Shown one piece after another: positions 10,186 to 19,630 of a stretch of DNA of 64,000 nt (position 1 is the stretch's first letter; the number at the start of each line of letters is the position of its first letter). The notes beneath the pieces were generated by a model. That model worked only from the letters and a program-made list of their open reading frames with translations. It had not been told where the DNA came from and did not search any database. Source of the DNA: Mariniphaga anaerophila. Its GTDB lineage: Bacteria > Bacteroidota > Bacteroidia > Bacteroidales > Prolixibacteraceae. Location of the stretch: the NCBI RefSeq assembly GCF_900129025.1, contig NZ_FQUM01000003.1, forward strand, positions 248,001 to 312,000, in the 5' to 3' direction. Made by a program: the position numbers and the translations under genes.

Positions 10186-12269
10186 TAATGAAAAAATTTG
10201 TCTGAATAACTTTTGCCAGCGGCAACCAGCTGAAAAACATAAATCCCATGGTTGAGCATTTCCATTCCAACGGTTTCTGACGGCGCATTTACCTGTGTTG
10301 AATAGACACATCGGCCATCAACAGAATAAATATTCAGGCTGGCTTTCGTTTGAATATTCGTTCCCAGAGTAATGTGAATTTTGCCTCCCGAATAATACAC
10401 GTTAGTTGCATCTGCGTTGTAAGGCTTCCAACTGCTGCTGGAAATATCGGGAGTAAAAACAGTGAAGTCCATTGATATATTTCTGATTTTTGCCGTTCCA
10501 GAAGAGTTTCCATAAAAAGAAATATCTATTGAAGCACCGGAACCGTATCTGATATTTTCTTTGTACAACCTTACTCTCGCCTTCTTCCATTGGCCAAGGC
10601 CTTCATCCTTAATCTGGGCAACTATCTTAAATAAATCCCGCGGAGTGCGGTCGGTCTCTGAAACTATATTCATATTGTTTCCCCAGGTATCATCCCAATA
10701 TTCAAAAGTCAGGTAACCTTCATAGTTTTTCTTTTGAAGCTCTTCTTTCAGGTTGGCATTATTGATGGAAATTCCCGTTTTGCTCAAACTCAGGTTATAC
10801 GCTCCTTCGGCATTTTTTTCTCCAGTAATAGACAAATCATCCTCGGATAGCAAATATTTTGTTTCTATGATTGCGGCTTGAATAGCTGCGCACTTTTTTT
10901 CTGCCGAACTAAGAGAGATGGCTGCGTCGGAATACAATCCTTGTCCGATTTTCAGTCCAACTGCATTCAATAAATCCGATAATTCATTCGTATTGATTCC
11001 GGATTTTGAAAACTCCCGCATCTGTTTTTTCAAAATAAATAACTCGTACGAAAGCCCGATCCCGGAATTATCATCCGACAGGTTTTCTTTAAAATCCGTT
11101 GCATATTTCAGGGTCATGTCCAAATAGCTGTTCCCGTTCTGTACAGTAGGCTCAATCTGGTGTCCTTCTGTATAATCGCTCCACGATGCAATATAAATCA
11201 TGTCCAACTGCTGTTTGTACTGCAAATTATATTCCCACAGTTTCCCGTATGTTTTTCCCTCTTCGTGCGGAATATAATACAACTTTCCGGTGCTACTCCA
11301 TCCTCCGCAACCGTAATTGTCCATTCCCGGGAAAACAAATCCTGACTTAACAGGCATCCCTGTTCGCCAAACATTATCGGCAAAAGCTTTCAGGTACAGA
11401 ATACAGTCGTCGGCAGTTGCATAACGGTTAAATTTTGGATAAACAGTGCGGGCATCGCGAATACGTTCGGGAATCCAGGGCACCGGGACCACTCTGTTGG
11501 TCTGTATCCACTCCTGCCCCGCCTGAGTTACGGGAGACTTCGGAGAGTAGACACCATCAACCATTTCGGGCTGAAGCGGGGTGCGCATTATCACCTGAGG
11601 AAACCTGTCTCCTGATTTCACAGGATAAGTAGCGGGATAAGCATACTCATGCTCCCTTACCTTTTTAAATTCGGCAGCGGTAAAACCACTATGAAACAAA
11701 TACATTACCGGCTTTCCTTTCACTAACGGAGCAGTGGAGACGCTAAATACATTGTCTATCAGATATTGCATGCACTCGATAAAATAATCCACTTTTTCCT
11801 CCCGGCTTCCCGGATACCAGTTTTTCTCCATAAGCCAGCCGTCGCAGAGGTTTACACCTATCTCAAAATTGTACTTTTTTGCCACGTCGAGCATTTTTTG
11901 CAAAAGCGTGTTGGAAGTATGATCAACATATCCCCATTCCACAAAAAATCCATCGATGCCGGCAGACTTTGCACTCAATATCTCGTACTCAATATAATCT
12001 GAATCGTATTGCGACTGCATTCCAACAAGAGGATAATCTGCTGCTGCGATATTGTGTTGTCCGTTTTCCAGAATAAGGTCCGGATTATAAGTAAGCTGTT
12101 TTACTCCGGTTATATTATTCTGCAATTTGGATGCATACTTCCACTCACCAAAGTCTCCATCGTGAACTCTCGTCCGCCGAACCCCGTGATAGTCTGCGTA
12201 TATTTTTTTCTGAGCAACGCTTGTCAAACAAAAAGCAGTTGCCAGCAAAACAAAAATTAGTTTTTTCAT
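10185..12269 (-). CDS. GH71/GH99-like glycoside hydrolase with type IX secretion sorting domain
   Basis: A 694-residue protein. Signal peptide of about 20 residues ending in SVAQKK, barrel domain with YADYHGVRRTR, YPLVGMQSQYDSDYIEYEI, GIDGFFVEWGY, IGVNLCDGW and IASWSDYTEGHQIEPT, then a beta-rich module with EGYLTFEYWDDTW. The last 75 residues form a Por-type C-terminal sorting domain (LNIYSVDGRCVY, MLNHGIYVFQLVAAG, a final basic/aromatic KFFH). This means export across the outer membrane by the type IX system, so the enzyme acts at the cell surface or outside, probably making the first cut in the glycan. It is the first gene after the hairpin that separates the PUL1 enzymes from the susCD block. 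Confidence 0.83.
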   Translation of the reverse strand: MKKLIFVLLATAFCLTSVAQKKIYADYHGVRRTRVHDGDFGEWKYASKLQNNITGVKQLTYNPDLILENGQHNIAAADYPLVGMQSQYDSDYIEYEILSAKSAGIDGFFVEWGYVDHTSNTLLQKMLDVAKKYNFEIGVNLCDGWLMEKNWYPGSREEKVDYFIECMQYLIDNVFSVSTAPLVKGKPVMYLFHSGFTAAEFKKVREHEYAYPATYPVKSGDRFPQVIMRTPLQPEMVDGVYSPKSPVTQAGQEWIQTNRVVPVPWIPERIRDARTVYPKFNRYATADDCILYLKAFADNVWRTGMPVKSGFVFPGMDNYGCGGWSSTGKLYYIPHEEGKTYGKLWEYNLQYKQQLDMIYIASWSDYTEGHQIEPTVQNGNSYLDMTLKYATDFKENLSDDNSGIGLSYELFILKKQMREFSKSGINTNELSDLLNAVGLKIGQGLYSDAAISLSSAEKKCAAIQAAIIETKYLLSEDDLSITGEKNAEGAYNLSLSKTGISINNANLKEELQKKNYEGYLTFEYWDDTWGNNMNIVSETDRTPRDLFKIVAQIKDEGLGQWKKARVRLYKENIRYGSGASIDISFYGNSSGTAKIRNISMDFTVFTPDISSSSWKPYNADATNVYYSGGKIHITLGTNIQTKASLNIYSVDGRCVYSTQVNAPSETVGMEMLNHGIYVFQLVAAGKSYSDKFFH

Positions 12270-12485
12270 TTTCTACATTTTCAAGTTTCTTGGTTTTATC
12301 CTTTCCAACCAGGCTTAGCTGTATCTTCTATGAACTGTGGCCAAACAAAAACTCACCAGCTAAACCTGACGTCGCAGCACAAGAGTACTGTTCTTAACTG
12401 CTAAGCGATTTCTGAATGGTTATTCCAGAAAAAGGTACACCCTGACAACAGCCAGGGTGTACTTTATTGCCTTTCCAATTCGAAT
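12270..12485. other. Gap between PUL1 binding/import genes and enzyme genes
   Basis: A 216-base gap on the minus strand between the surface lipoprotein and the first GH71/99-like gene. It contains the hairpin listed separately. The stretch 12270-12427 could hold a secondary promoter for the enzymes, but no good TAnnTTTG element was found. Confidence 0.4.
12428..12462 (-). terminator. Intrinsic terminator after the susCD block of PUL1
   Basis: A perfect 10-bp stem, GTACACCCTG (12435-12444) with CAGGGTGTAC (12453-12462), and an 8-base loop. Read on the minus strand it is followed by CTTTTTCTGG. It could act as a partial terminator, lowering enzyme mRNA relative to the receptor genes. Confidence 0.72.
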
Positions 12486-14039
12486 TTATTCTTTGGGAAA
12501 TTTAATTGAAACAGTTGCAACACGTACAGTCGGATTATTTGATGACAGTTCTCTCGGCGGAGTGATTGCCAAAATTTTAATTATTCCGATACGTCCGCCT
12601 CCCACACTTGAAGATTCAGCAGTTTTGAATGCAATTACATCGCCTATTTCAAACGGATTAACATTTGTGGATGTAATGTTGGATGCTTTAATATCCCTGG
12701 TAATTGAAGCTGATGTTGCGTTATCAAAATCGAACCCGGGAAGTTTAAGCAAACGTGTAGCATTCTGCACGTCCATATCCATTACACTTTTACCATCAGA
12801 ACCTTTAAACTCGTTGCTTTTAGTTCCTGAGCCACCATCGATAGAATACAAACGGGGAACAGCAGAACCGCCAAAGCAGTAGAATTTCAGGTCTACATTT
12901 GAAGCGTTTGCACTGCTTTCCAGAGCGTAATCTACAGAATAGGTTTTCATGTCTTTAAGCGAAAGCATAGCAAATACTCCCGGGTAATTATCGTGCGCTA
13001 TATTGGCGAGCGGATGACTTCCGATAAAAATTTCAGGCACATAAAGCATGTTCACTATTGTTTCAACAAATACTTCGGTTGATTTATCCACAACATCGGT
13101 TACAACAATTTTCAATCCTGAAGTGGCATCTGTAAGCGTAACTTCGGGAGCAATTTTCATTGATGCAGGGCTGTCGTCTCTTTCAATGGTATTTACCAAT
13201 ACTTCTTCTCCGTCTTCAATCCGGTAAATTTTTATGTCTTTTATACCGCGTTGAGACTTAATTTGCATACCAATGGCTTTTACTTCGTCTTTGTCTGCAA
13301 TAATCATTTCTGTTTCCAGCGTAACAACAGGCGGAGCGGGAGTAAGATACTTAACAGGCATTGTTTCAATTTTAGTTTGCCCGTAAACATCTGTAACCTT
13401 TACTTTAAATCCTTTATCTCCTTCTTTATAAAGGACTTGTTCAGTAAAACTGTATTCTTTCTCATCATTCGAAAAATCGATAGGAAACCCGTAGGGAACC
13501 TGAGCTTCTTCTGTAACAAGGTACATTTCAAGGCTTTTTAACCCGGCATCAGACAACACCGTAAAATGGGTTTCGGGCATTGGCCCTCCAATCAATTCAT
13601 CATAAACAATCTCTTCCGGCTCAAATTTTATTTCAGGCACTCCAACAACTCCGGTTACCGATAGGCCCAATGTATCAATAGTTACACGTTCCAGCTTATC
13701 GGTAGCACTTACAATAAACGCCAGATAATCTTCGCTGTAATTAAGTTTTTCTGCCAGATTATAAGTTTTTTCGTTAAAAAACTCATTCACTGTTTTATAC
13801 TCTATCGTTTCATCTTTTGTCAGAATTTTCATATCCACCTGCACCAAACCGGCTTCGGATTGAACAACAGCTACCACAGGCAAATTATCGACTTTATTCA
13901 TATCAGCCTGAAGCTCATCAAATGCAAATTTAATAACCGGTACACTGGCGGACGGATCTATTACTTCTTCGTCTTCCTGGCAACTAACAAAGCCTAAACA
14001 AAGTAAAAATACCAGCAGTGAATTTATAATTTTTGTCAT
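12486..14039 (-). CDS. PUL1 surface lipoprotein of unknown family (putative glycan-binding, SusE/F position)
   Basis: A 517-residue protein with a lipoprotein signal (LLCLGFVSC, Cys at residue 20) and acidic residues directly after it (QEDEEVID), which is compatible with a surface export signal. The rest looks like three or four repeated beta-sandwich modules of roughly 95 residues; related blocks are VPVIKF, VPEIKF and PPVVTL, each followed by a strand-rich stretch ending in VSATDKL, VKVTDVYGQ or VVTDVVDK. A different C-terminal domain contains YCFGGSAVPRLYSIDGG. No catalytic motif was recognised. Position behind susD suggests a SusE/SusF-like role in holding glycan at the surface; this is inference from context. 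Confidence 0.75.
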   Translation of the reverse strand: MTKIINSLLVFLLCLGFVSCQEDEEVIDPSASVPVIKFAFDELQADMNKVDNLPVVAVVQSEAGLVQVDMKILTKDETIEYKTVNEFFNEKTYNLAEKLNYSEDYLAFIVSATDKLERVTIDTLGLSVTGVVGVPEIKFEPEEIVYDELIGGPMPETHFTVLSDAGLKSLEMYLVTEEAQVPYGFPIDFSNDEKEYSFTEQVLYKEGDKGFKVKVTDVYGQTKIETMPVKYLTPAPPVVTLETEMIIADKDEVKAIGMQIKSQRGIKDIKIYRIEDGEEVLVNTIERDDSPASMKIAPEVTLTDATSGLKIVVTDVVDKSTEVFVETIVNMLYVPEIFIGSHPLANIAHDNYPGVFAMLSLKDMKTYSVDYALESSANASNVDLKFYCFGGSAVPRLYSIDGGSGTKSNEFKGSDGKSVMDMDVQNATRLLKLPGFDFDNATSASITRDIKASNITSTNVNPFEIGDVIAFKTAESSSVGGGRIGIIKILAITPPRELSSNNPTVRVATVSIKFPKE

Positions 14040-14078
14040 GTCGTTTTAGTATTAAAATTTTTATCTGTTTGAAGTTGG

Positions 14079-14687
14079 TTATTGTTTGTAATAACAATAC
14101 GACTCAAATACATGTACCACACCGTTGGTTGGAATAATATTGCTTGTTACAGCGCCTCTCATTGGTGAGTTTCCGTTGCTGCCGGTATCATTTACGATTA
14201 CCTTGCCGGCATCTGCCTGCCATGGATTTTTCCGGACTAACATTGTCATCAATCCTTCCTCTCCTTTAAGCATTGTCAACACATACATGGGCTCTATCTG
14301 CAATTGTGAATATGAACTGTACGCGCCATCCACAATATGGTACAAAAGCAATTTTTTAACAGCCTCTTTATCACATTCTGTAATAGATGACGTACCCGGG
14401 AAACGATCCATCATGTACAATTTCATAGCAGTATTATTTAGGGCAAGAAAGGTGTAGTCCACTTCTGTCTGGGTATAATAATCCTTTAATCCACAATATT
14501 CAATGGCCTCGGTTAAAACCTCAAACACATCCTGGCGCGATTGAAAATATTCCCAGGCTGTCATTTCCACATGAGGATCGAGCACTGACTCTTTGTAATC
14601 GTAGTCTGTTTGTAAGCTTAAATCACATCCTGTTATCATTACCAATGCAATAAGGACTATTAAGCTTTTATTTATTATTTTATTCAT
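14079..14687 (-). CDS. Fasciclin (FAS1)-domain lipoprotein in the susCD operon
   Basis: A 202-residue lipoprotein (VMITGC, Cys at residue 21). A single FAS1-like domain is suggested by DVFEVLTEAIEYCGL, YTFLALNNTAM, LLLYHIVDG and the final strand NIIPTNGVVHVFES. FAS1 domains bind proteins or glycans and have no known catalytic activity. The gene lies between susD (26 bases upstream) and the surface lipoprotein (39 bases downstream) on the minus strand, so all are probably co-transcribed. It could help anchor or dock the substrate. The family call rests on motif order rather than a profile search. Confidence 0.75.
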   Translation of the reverse strand: MNKIINKSLIVLIALVMITGCDLSLQTDYDYKESVLDPHVEMTAWEYFQSRQDVFEVLTEAIEYCGLKDYYTQTEVDYTFLALNNTAMKLYMMDRFPGTSSITECDKEAVKKLLLYHIVDGAYSSYSQLQIEPMYVLTMLKGEEGLMTMLVRKNPWQADAGKVIVNDTGSNGNSPMRGAVTSNIIPTNGVVHVFESYCYYKQ

Positions 14688-14713
14688 TGTGTTATATCTT
14701 AATAATTTGCCTG

Positions 14714-16150
14714 TTAGTTACCGTAATAAGGATTCTGAACAATTGAAGGATTTTGGATGATGTGGGAGTAGTGAATCGGGAAGAGTTCGTTTCCGTCGTC
14801 TTTCATTCCGTTAATCGGCTCCATAACTTCTTTCCATTTGCCTGTTCGAACCAAATCAAACCAGCGGCGCCCTTCTCCAACCAGCTCAATTTGACGTTCT
14901 GTCAGAATGTAATCGATAATGTCATCTTCAGAGAAAAAGTCAATGGCAGTGGGAGTATTCAGCCCTGCCCTATCTCTAACCTGTTTTACCAATTGCAGCG
15001 CTTCTTCCCATTTTCCGAGTCTGGCGCGGGCTTCGGCCTGCAACAACAACATGTCGGTGTATCGGTAAACAGGATAAGCTACCTGGCATGTTTTATTTAA
15101 AGTTGTACTTATTGTTCCGCCAATAAACTTATTCAGTTCGTTGCCGCCCTGATAATCCATCATAATGTAGGGTTTTCTCAGGTCATCCTCTTCCAAAAGA
15201 GATACAAACTTATCAGACAATACCGCGGCGCGGTTTCCACCACCAGTAAACCATTGGTACATGTAGCTGTAGCCATATTCCCCAACTTCTTCCATATTAA
15301 AATGGATTACAAAAATGAATTCCTTTGTTGTGTATTCATCGTTTTCGGGGGTATTGTCAGTTGATTTTCCGTTCAACTCCTCAACAAACATTTTTCTCCA
15401 GGTTTCAATTTCGGGTTCAAATGCCATGAAAGAAGGATCGTTCCCCATTTTTGAGATTGTTTGATCCGCGAGGTTATAATCTTCCAACCACATGTAAACA
15501 TCAGCCATAACAGCCCAAACTCCATAAATAGAGATACGTTTACGTTCTTTGTTTTTTGTTCTGTCGATTAGCTCTTCGGCTTTCTTCAAATCGGCAAGAA
15601 TAACGTCATTCAGTATTTCATTTTTATCTGTTCTAGAACGATACAAATCTTTGCTGTACATTTCGTTGGGCTCTGTAAACAACGGGACATCTCCCCATAC
15701 TCTTACTGCATAAAAATAACCTAAAGCCCGCATAGCATATGCCTGCCCCAGCAAATCATTCCGTTCAGAAACTGAAGGCATATCAATATTTGCAATGTAT
15801 TTAATAGCCAAATTGGCCTGGTTTATCATCCGGTACAAATCTGTCCATTCGGTGCAGGCGTGGTCTGTTGTAAGAAGGTTATCAATTACCCGTGCCTGTG
15901 TATTTGCAGCAGGAGCACCCTGCGCAACATTATCTGACCGGAACTCTCCCCAATAGAAATAATTGGCGCGCATTGTTTTACGGAAAAGGCCATAAATTTC
16001 GCTAACACCAGCTTTAGCATCTCTTGATGTTTTCCACATTTTATCTGCAGGGATTTCACTAACAGGCTGCTCTTCCAGAAAATCGCTACAAGAGTTGAAG
16101 CACAATGCAAACACGCACAATCCCAATATTAATCTAATTTTATTCATCAT
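14714..16150 (-). CDS. SusD/RagB-family glycan-binding lipoprotein (PUL1)
   Basis: A 478-residue protein with a lipoprotein signal (LCFNSC) followed by the SusD-typical FLEEQPVSEIPADKMW. Helical TPR-like blocks include LLGQAYAMRALGYFYAVRVWGDVPLF and MLLLQAEARARLGKWEEAL, and ERQIELVGEGRRWFDLVRTGKW is the standard late SusD signature. It forms the lid of the SusC pore and captures the glycan at the outer surface. It starts 8 bases after the susC stop. Two ATG codons in a row (16150 and 16147) are both possible starts. Confidence 0.95.
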   Translation of the reverse strand: MMNKIRLILGLCVFALCFNSCSDFLEEQPVSEIPADKMWKTSRDAKAGVSEIYGLFRKTMRANYFYWGEFRSDNVAQGAPAANTQARVIDNLLTTDHACTEWTDLYRMINQANLAIKYIANIDMPSVSERNDLLGQAYAMRALGYFYAVRVWGDVPLFTEPNEMYSKDLYRSRTDKNEILNDVILADLKKAEELIDRTKNKERKRISIYGVWAVMADVYMWLEDYNLADQTISKMGNDPSFMAFEPEIETWRKMFVEELNGKSTDNTPENDEYTTKEFIFVIHFNMEEVGEYGYSYMYQWFTGGGNRAAVLSDKFVSLLEEDDLRKPYIMMDYQGGNELNKFIGGTISTTLNKTCQVAYPVYRYTDMLLLQAEARARLGKWEEALQLVKQVRDRAGLNTPTAIDFFSEDDIIDYILTERQIELVGEGRRWFDLVRTGKWKEVMEPINGMKDDGNELFPIHYSHIIQNPSIVQNPYYGN

Positions 16151-16158
16151 TTTACGAT

Positions 16159-19100
16159 TTAAAAGTTAACAGTTAGCCCTAACCCAAATTCTCTTTTTCT
16201 TGGGTATCGATAAGTATCCTTACCGATCTGAAGCGGATTACTTGTTGAGAATTCAGGATCAAAGCCGGAATAGTTTGTCCAGGTCAATGCGTTATTTACA
16301 TAACCATACAAGCTTAATCCTTTAATATTCCATTGCTTAATCAACTCTTTCTGAAAGTCGTATGATAAACGAACATTTTGCAGTCTGATAAACGAACCGT
16401 CTTCAACATAAAAAGAGTTTGCAAAACGTGCATTATTGTATGCATCGTTGTATGGGCGTGGATAAATGGCTTCGTCACCCGGCTTAACCCACATGTTATG
16501 AATAACGTATGGAGCCGGTGTATTCCCGGTGTATTTAAAAGCATTTCGGTTATGCTCTGCACTGTTGTATATTTCTGCGCCCAAAGAGTAGTAAAAAGCA
16601 AAAAACAGGTTAACATTTTTCCAGGTAAACTGAGAAGTCAGCCCTCCACTGAAATCAGGCAATGCGTGGCCAATAATCATTCGGTCGTTGTCATCAATAA
16701 CACCGTCGCGGTCTGCATCGGTTTCTTCCCAGTTGTAGTCTCCGCCTCTAAACGGATTTCCGTTTGGAAGTTTTTTCTGTTGTATATCTCCTGCGTATGA
16801 CTGCCCGTTTAATAGGTATTTATTTTGAAATACTCCATCTTCAAACACCGGGGTAAGTTGTTCCCATTTGTCTGTAAATGCATTCGACTCGTCGTATTGG
16901 AAAACGCCCAGACTTTTGTATCCGTAAAAGCTCCCGATTTCTCCTCCTTCCTGCATCCACCACAAATCACTCTCCATATATGACTTCCCTTCAGAAAGCT
17001 TTTCTATACGGTTTTTGTTATGCGAAAAATTAAAAGATGCATTCCATTTGAATTTTTTTGAACGTATAATATCTCCGGCTACAGCTGTTTCAATACCACG
17101 GTTACTCATCTCTCCAACATTTGTTTTCATGTATGAGAACCCCGATTCTTTTGGCAACTGGTAATTAGCCAGCAACCCGTCTGTGTACTTGTAGTAATAA
17201 TCAGAAGTAATTGTCAACCTGTTATTCCAGAAGCTCAAATCAAGACCAACATTAAACTGTTGTGTTTCCTCCCATTTCAGGTTATCTTTTCCAATTCTTG
17301 CAGGACTTACTCCTCCCACTCCGTCGTAAATATCGCCTGGAGCATAAGAGTACACATAATCATAGTTGCCAATTGCTTCGTTACCGGTTATACCATAACT
17401 TACTCTAAACTTCCCATCGTCAAGTACGTTTTTGGCAAAACCCATAAAGTTTTCATCAGAAAAACGCCACCCTGCAGATACAGAGGGAAAGTTTCCCCAC
17501 TTGTTATTTTTTGCAAACCTGGAAGAGCCATCGCGTCGAACATTGGCTGTAAACAGGTACCTGCTTTTATAATTGTAAGTAACACGGGTAAAAAGAGAGG
17601 CCATGGAGTGATTTGTCAACCAGGAGCCGGTTGCGCCCAGATCGAGATTTGCTACAAAAGCATTCATGGTATAAATAAAATCGGTAGAAGAGTTTCTTCC
17701 GGAAAGCACTTCGCTTTCGAATCTCCACTTTTGGGCACTAAAACCTGCCATTGCAGTAAAGCTGTGATCGCCCCAGTTGTTACTGTATGAAAAATAGTCT
17801 TCATTCATCCAGTTCCAGTTCAGATAATTTAAAGAGCTGCCTGTATTATTTTTTTGCCATTCATCGGTAATAATACTCGGATACATTCTTTTTCGTTTAT
17901 CCAGGTAAAAGTTGGCATTTATATTCGTTCTAAACGTCAATCCGTTGGCAATATCAAATTCAAAAAACTGAAAGAAATGACCTCTGTATGAATCGGTAAA
18001 ATCGGTTGTATATTCTATCTGGGCCAGAGGATTTTTCTGCCCGTTAAAAACCCCAACCAACGAACCATCAGGATAAACTGTTGAGAAATACGGGCGCCTG
18101 CTTAAAACGGCGTTCAACAACTGCCCTTCATTTATTCCCTGCTTTTTCGAGTATGTTAATGAAATACGGTTTCCCATATTTAAGAAGTTTGCCGGTTTAT
18201 AATCAGTATTAATACGGGTTGTTAACCGGTCGAAACTTGTGTTCGGAATAATCCCCTTTTCGCTAAAATAGGCAGTATTAATGAAATACTTAATTTTATC
18301 CTCACCTCCGCCTACGCTAATATCAACCTGATCTTTCTTTCCGGTTTGGGTAATCATGTCCAGGTAATCGTTATCTACGTTGAAAAAAACATTCAGAGAA
18401 TCCTGAATCATCTGAATACTTTCCGTCGGGCTTCCTCCTCCGTAGGTTTCAAAAAAATCCTTACGAAGCACATCGTATAACCGACGTTCTTCCCGGTTTG
18501 ACTGTGCAAGCTTATGAGATAATACTCCCCAGGAGTGGTTATACTTAATATCAATTTGAGGTTTCCCTTTCTGTCCTCTCTTTGTGGTAACAATTATCAC
18601 CCCGTTGGCTGAACGAGAACCGTAAATTGCTGCAGATGCCGCATCTTTTAAAACTTCTAACGACGCAATATCGCTAGGGTTAATTCCATCGATGTCTTCC
18701 AGAGGAATTCCATCGACAATATAGAGTGGTTTAACTCCGTCAGCAGAAAACGTAGAAGTTCCACGAATTTTGATTGAGGAAGATTCCCCCGGTTGCCCTG
18801 AGCCGGACACAATCTGAACGCCGGCAGTAGATCCCTGCAAAGCATCGAAAATATTTGTAGCAACTTTTTTCTCGATAGCTTCGCTTGAAATAGAAGTAAT
18901 TGCGCCGGTCACGTCCCTTTTTTTCATGGCACCATACCCGATTGCAACAACTTCTTCTATCCCGATGGTTTCTGCATCCAAAACCACATCGAATCTGGTT
19001 TTACCTTTCACTTCAATTTCCTGGGTTTTCATACCTACAAATGAAAACTGTAATGTTTCTGCCCCAGCAGGGATGAGAAATGAAAATTCACCATCAACAT

Positions 19101-19617
19101 TGGTTATCGCGCCGATAGTGGTTCCTTTTACAATTATTGTAACGCCAGGTAGCGGCCCTCCGTCAGCATCGGTTACTTTCCCGGTAATTTCTTTTTGCCG
19201 GGGCTGCTGGTTTTGCTCCAAGGGTTCCATCAACTTGGATTTCATTCTGGAATCTTTCCGGATAATAATGGCTTTGTGGACGATCTCAAAAGTTAAATCA
19301 GACCCTTCCAGCACATCCTCAAGAATTTCTTCGGCAGTAGCCCCTTTCAAATCAACATCAATGTTTTTAACTTCTTTTACGTCTTCGGAGTTGTAGAAAA
19401 AATTGAACTCCGTTTGTTTTTTTATGCTCCAGATTACATTTTCGAGCGAGGCATTTTTTAGTTTTAAGTCCAGCCTCGTAACCTGAGAATAGCTTTTTGT
19501 GTTGCCAGCCACTACCTGTAACGCTGAGGCTAACACAAAAATCCATACCATTTTCATCATAACGATGCATTTTAACACTTTCCGACGGGGAAAGTAATCA
19601 TTCATAAATTTTTTCAT
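16159..19617 (-). CDS. SusC-family TonB-dependent receptor with STN signalling domain (PUL1)
   Basis: A 1152-residue outer-membrane receptor. After the signal peptide (residues about 1-38) lies an STN domain (about 45-120, with FNFFYNSEDV and VDLKGATAEEILEDVL). The carboxypeptidase-like domain comes next (PLPGVTIIVKGT), then EEVVAIGYGAMKKRDVTG, the plug (LQGSTAGVQIVSGSGQPGE, IEVLKDAASAAIYGSRSANG) and a 22-strand barrel ending in the aromatic LGLTVNF. The STN domain contacts the FecR anti-sigma factor encoded upstream, so the receptor both imports glycan and signals its presence. An antisense RNA is predicted across its leader. Confidence 0.96.
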   Translation of the reverse strand: MKKFMNDYFPRRKVLKCIVMMKMVWIFVLASALQVVAGNTKSYSQVTRLDLKLKNASLENVIWSIKKQTEFNFFYNSEDVKEVKNIDVDLKGATAEEILEDVLEGSDLTFEIVHKAIIIRKDSRMKSKLMEPLEQNQQPRQKEITGKVTDADGGPLPGVTIIVKGTTIGAITNVDGEFSFLIPAGAETLQFSFVGMKTQEIEVKGKTRFDVVLDAETIGIEEVVAIGYGAMKKRDVTGAITSISSEAIEKKVATNIFDALQGSTAGVQIVSGSGQPGESSSIKIRGTSTFSADGVKPLYIVDGIPLEDIDGINPSDIASLEVLKDAASAAIYGSRSANGVIIVTTKRGQKGKPQIDIKYNHSWGVLSHKLAQSNREERRLYDVLRKDFFETYGGGSPTESIQMIQDSLNVFFNVDNDYLDMITQTGKKDQVDISVGGGEDKIKYFINTAYFSEKGIIPNTSFDRLTTRINTDYKPANFLNMGNRISLTYSKKQGINEGQLLNAVLSRRPYFSTVYPDGSLVGVFNGQKNPLAQIEYTTDFTDSYRGHFFQFFEFDIANGLTFRTNINANFYLDKRKRMYPSIITDEWQKNNTGSSLNYLNWNWMNEDYFSYSNNWGDHSFTAMAGFSAQKWRFESEVLSGRNSSTDFIYTMNAFVANLDLGATGSWLTNHSMASLFTRVTYNYKSRYLFTANVRRDGSSRFAKNNKWGNFPSVSAGWRFSDENFMGFAKNVLDDGKFRVSYGITGNEAIGNYDYVYSYAPGDIYDGVGGVSPARIGKDNLKWEETQQFNVGLDLSFWNNRLTITSDYYYKYTDGLLANYQLPKESGFSYMKTNVGEMSNRGIETAVAGDIIRSKKFKWNASFNFSHNKNRIEKLSEGKSYMESDLWWMQEGGEIGSFYGYKSLGVFQYDESNAFTDKWEQLTPVFEDGVFQNKYLLNGQSYAGDIQQKKLPNGNPFRGGDYNWEETDADRDGVIDDNDRMIIGHALPDFSGGLTSQFTWKNVNLFFAFYYSLGAEIYNSAEHNRNAFKYTGNTPAPYVIHNMWVKPGDEAIYPRPYNDAYNNARFANSFYVEDGSFIRLQNVRLSYDFQKELIKQWNIKGLSLYGYVNNALTWTNYSGFDPEFSTSNPLQIGKDTYRYPRKREFGLGLTVNF

Positions 19618-19624
19618 ACTTTTG
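19617..19624 (+). promoter_or_regulatory. Putative -7 element for an antisense RNA over the PUL1 susC leader
   Basis: TACTTTTG matches the Bacteroidota primary-sigma -7 consensus TAnnTTTG at every fixed position and reads away from susC, overlapping its start codon on the other strand. No good -33 TTG was found at the usual distance. It would give a start near 19631. Confidence 0.4.
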
Positions 19625-19630
19625 AACTAT

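Noticed and set aside
10186-10311. N-terminal extension of the downstream GH71/99-like protein
   Set aside because: It is the out-of-frame shadow of the upstream gene's sorting domain; the ATG at 10185 overlaps the stop and leads into a signal peptide.
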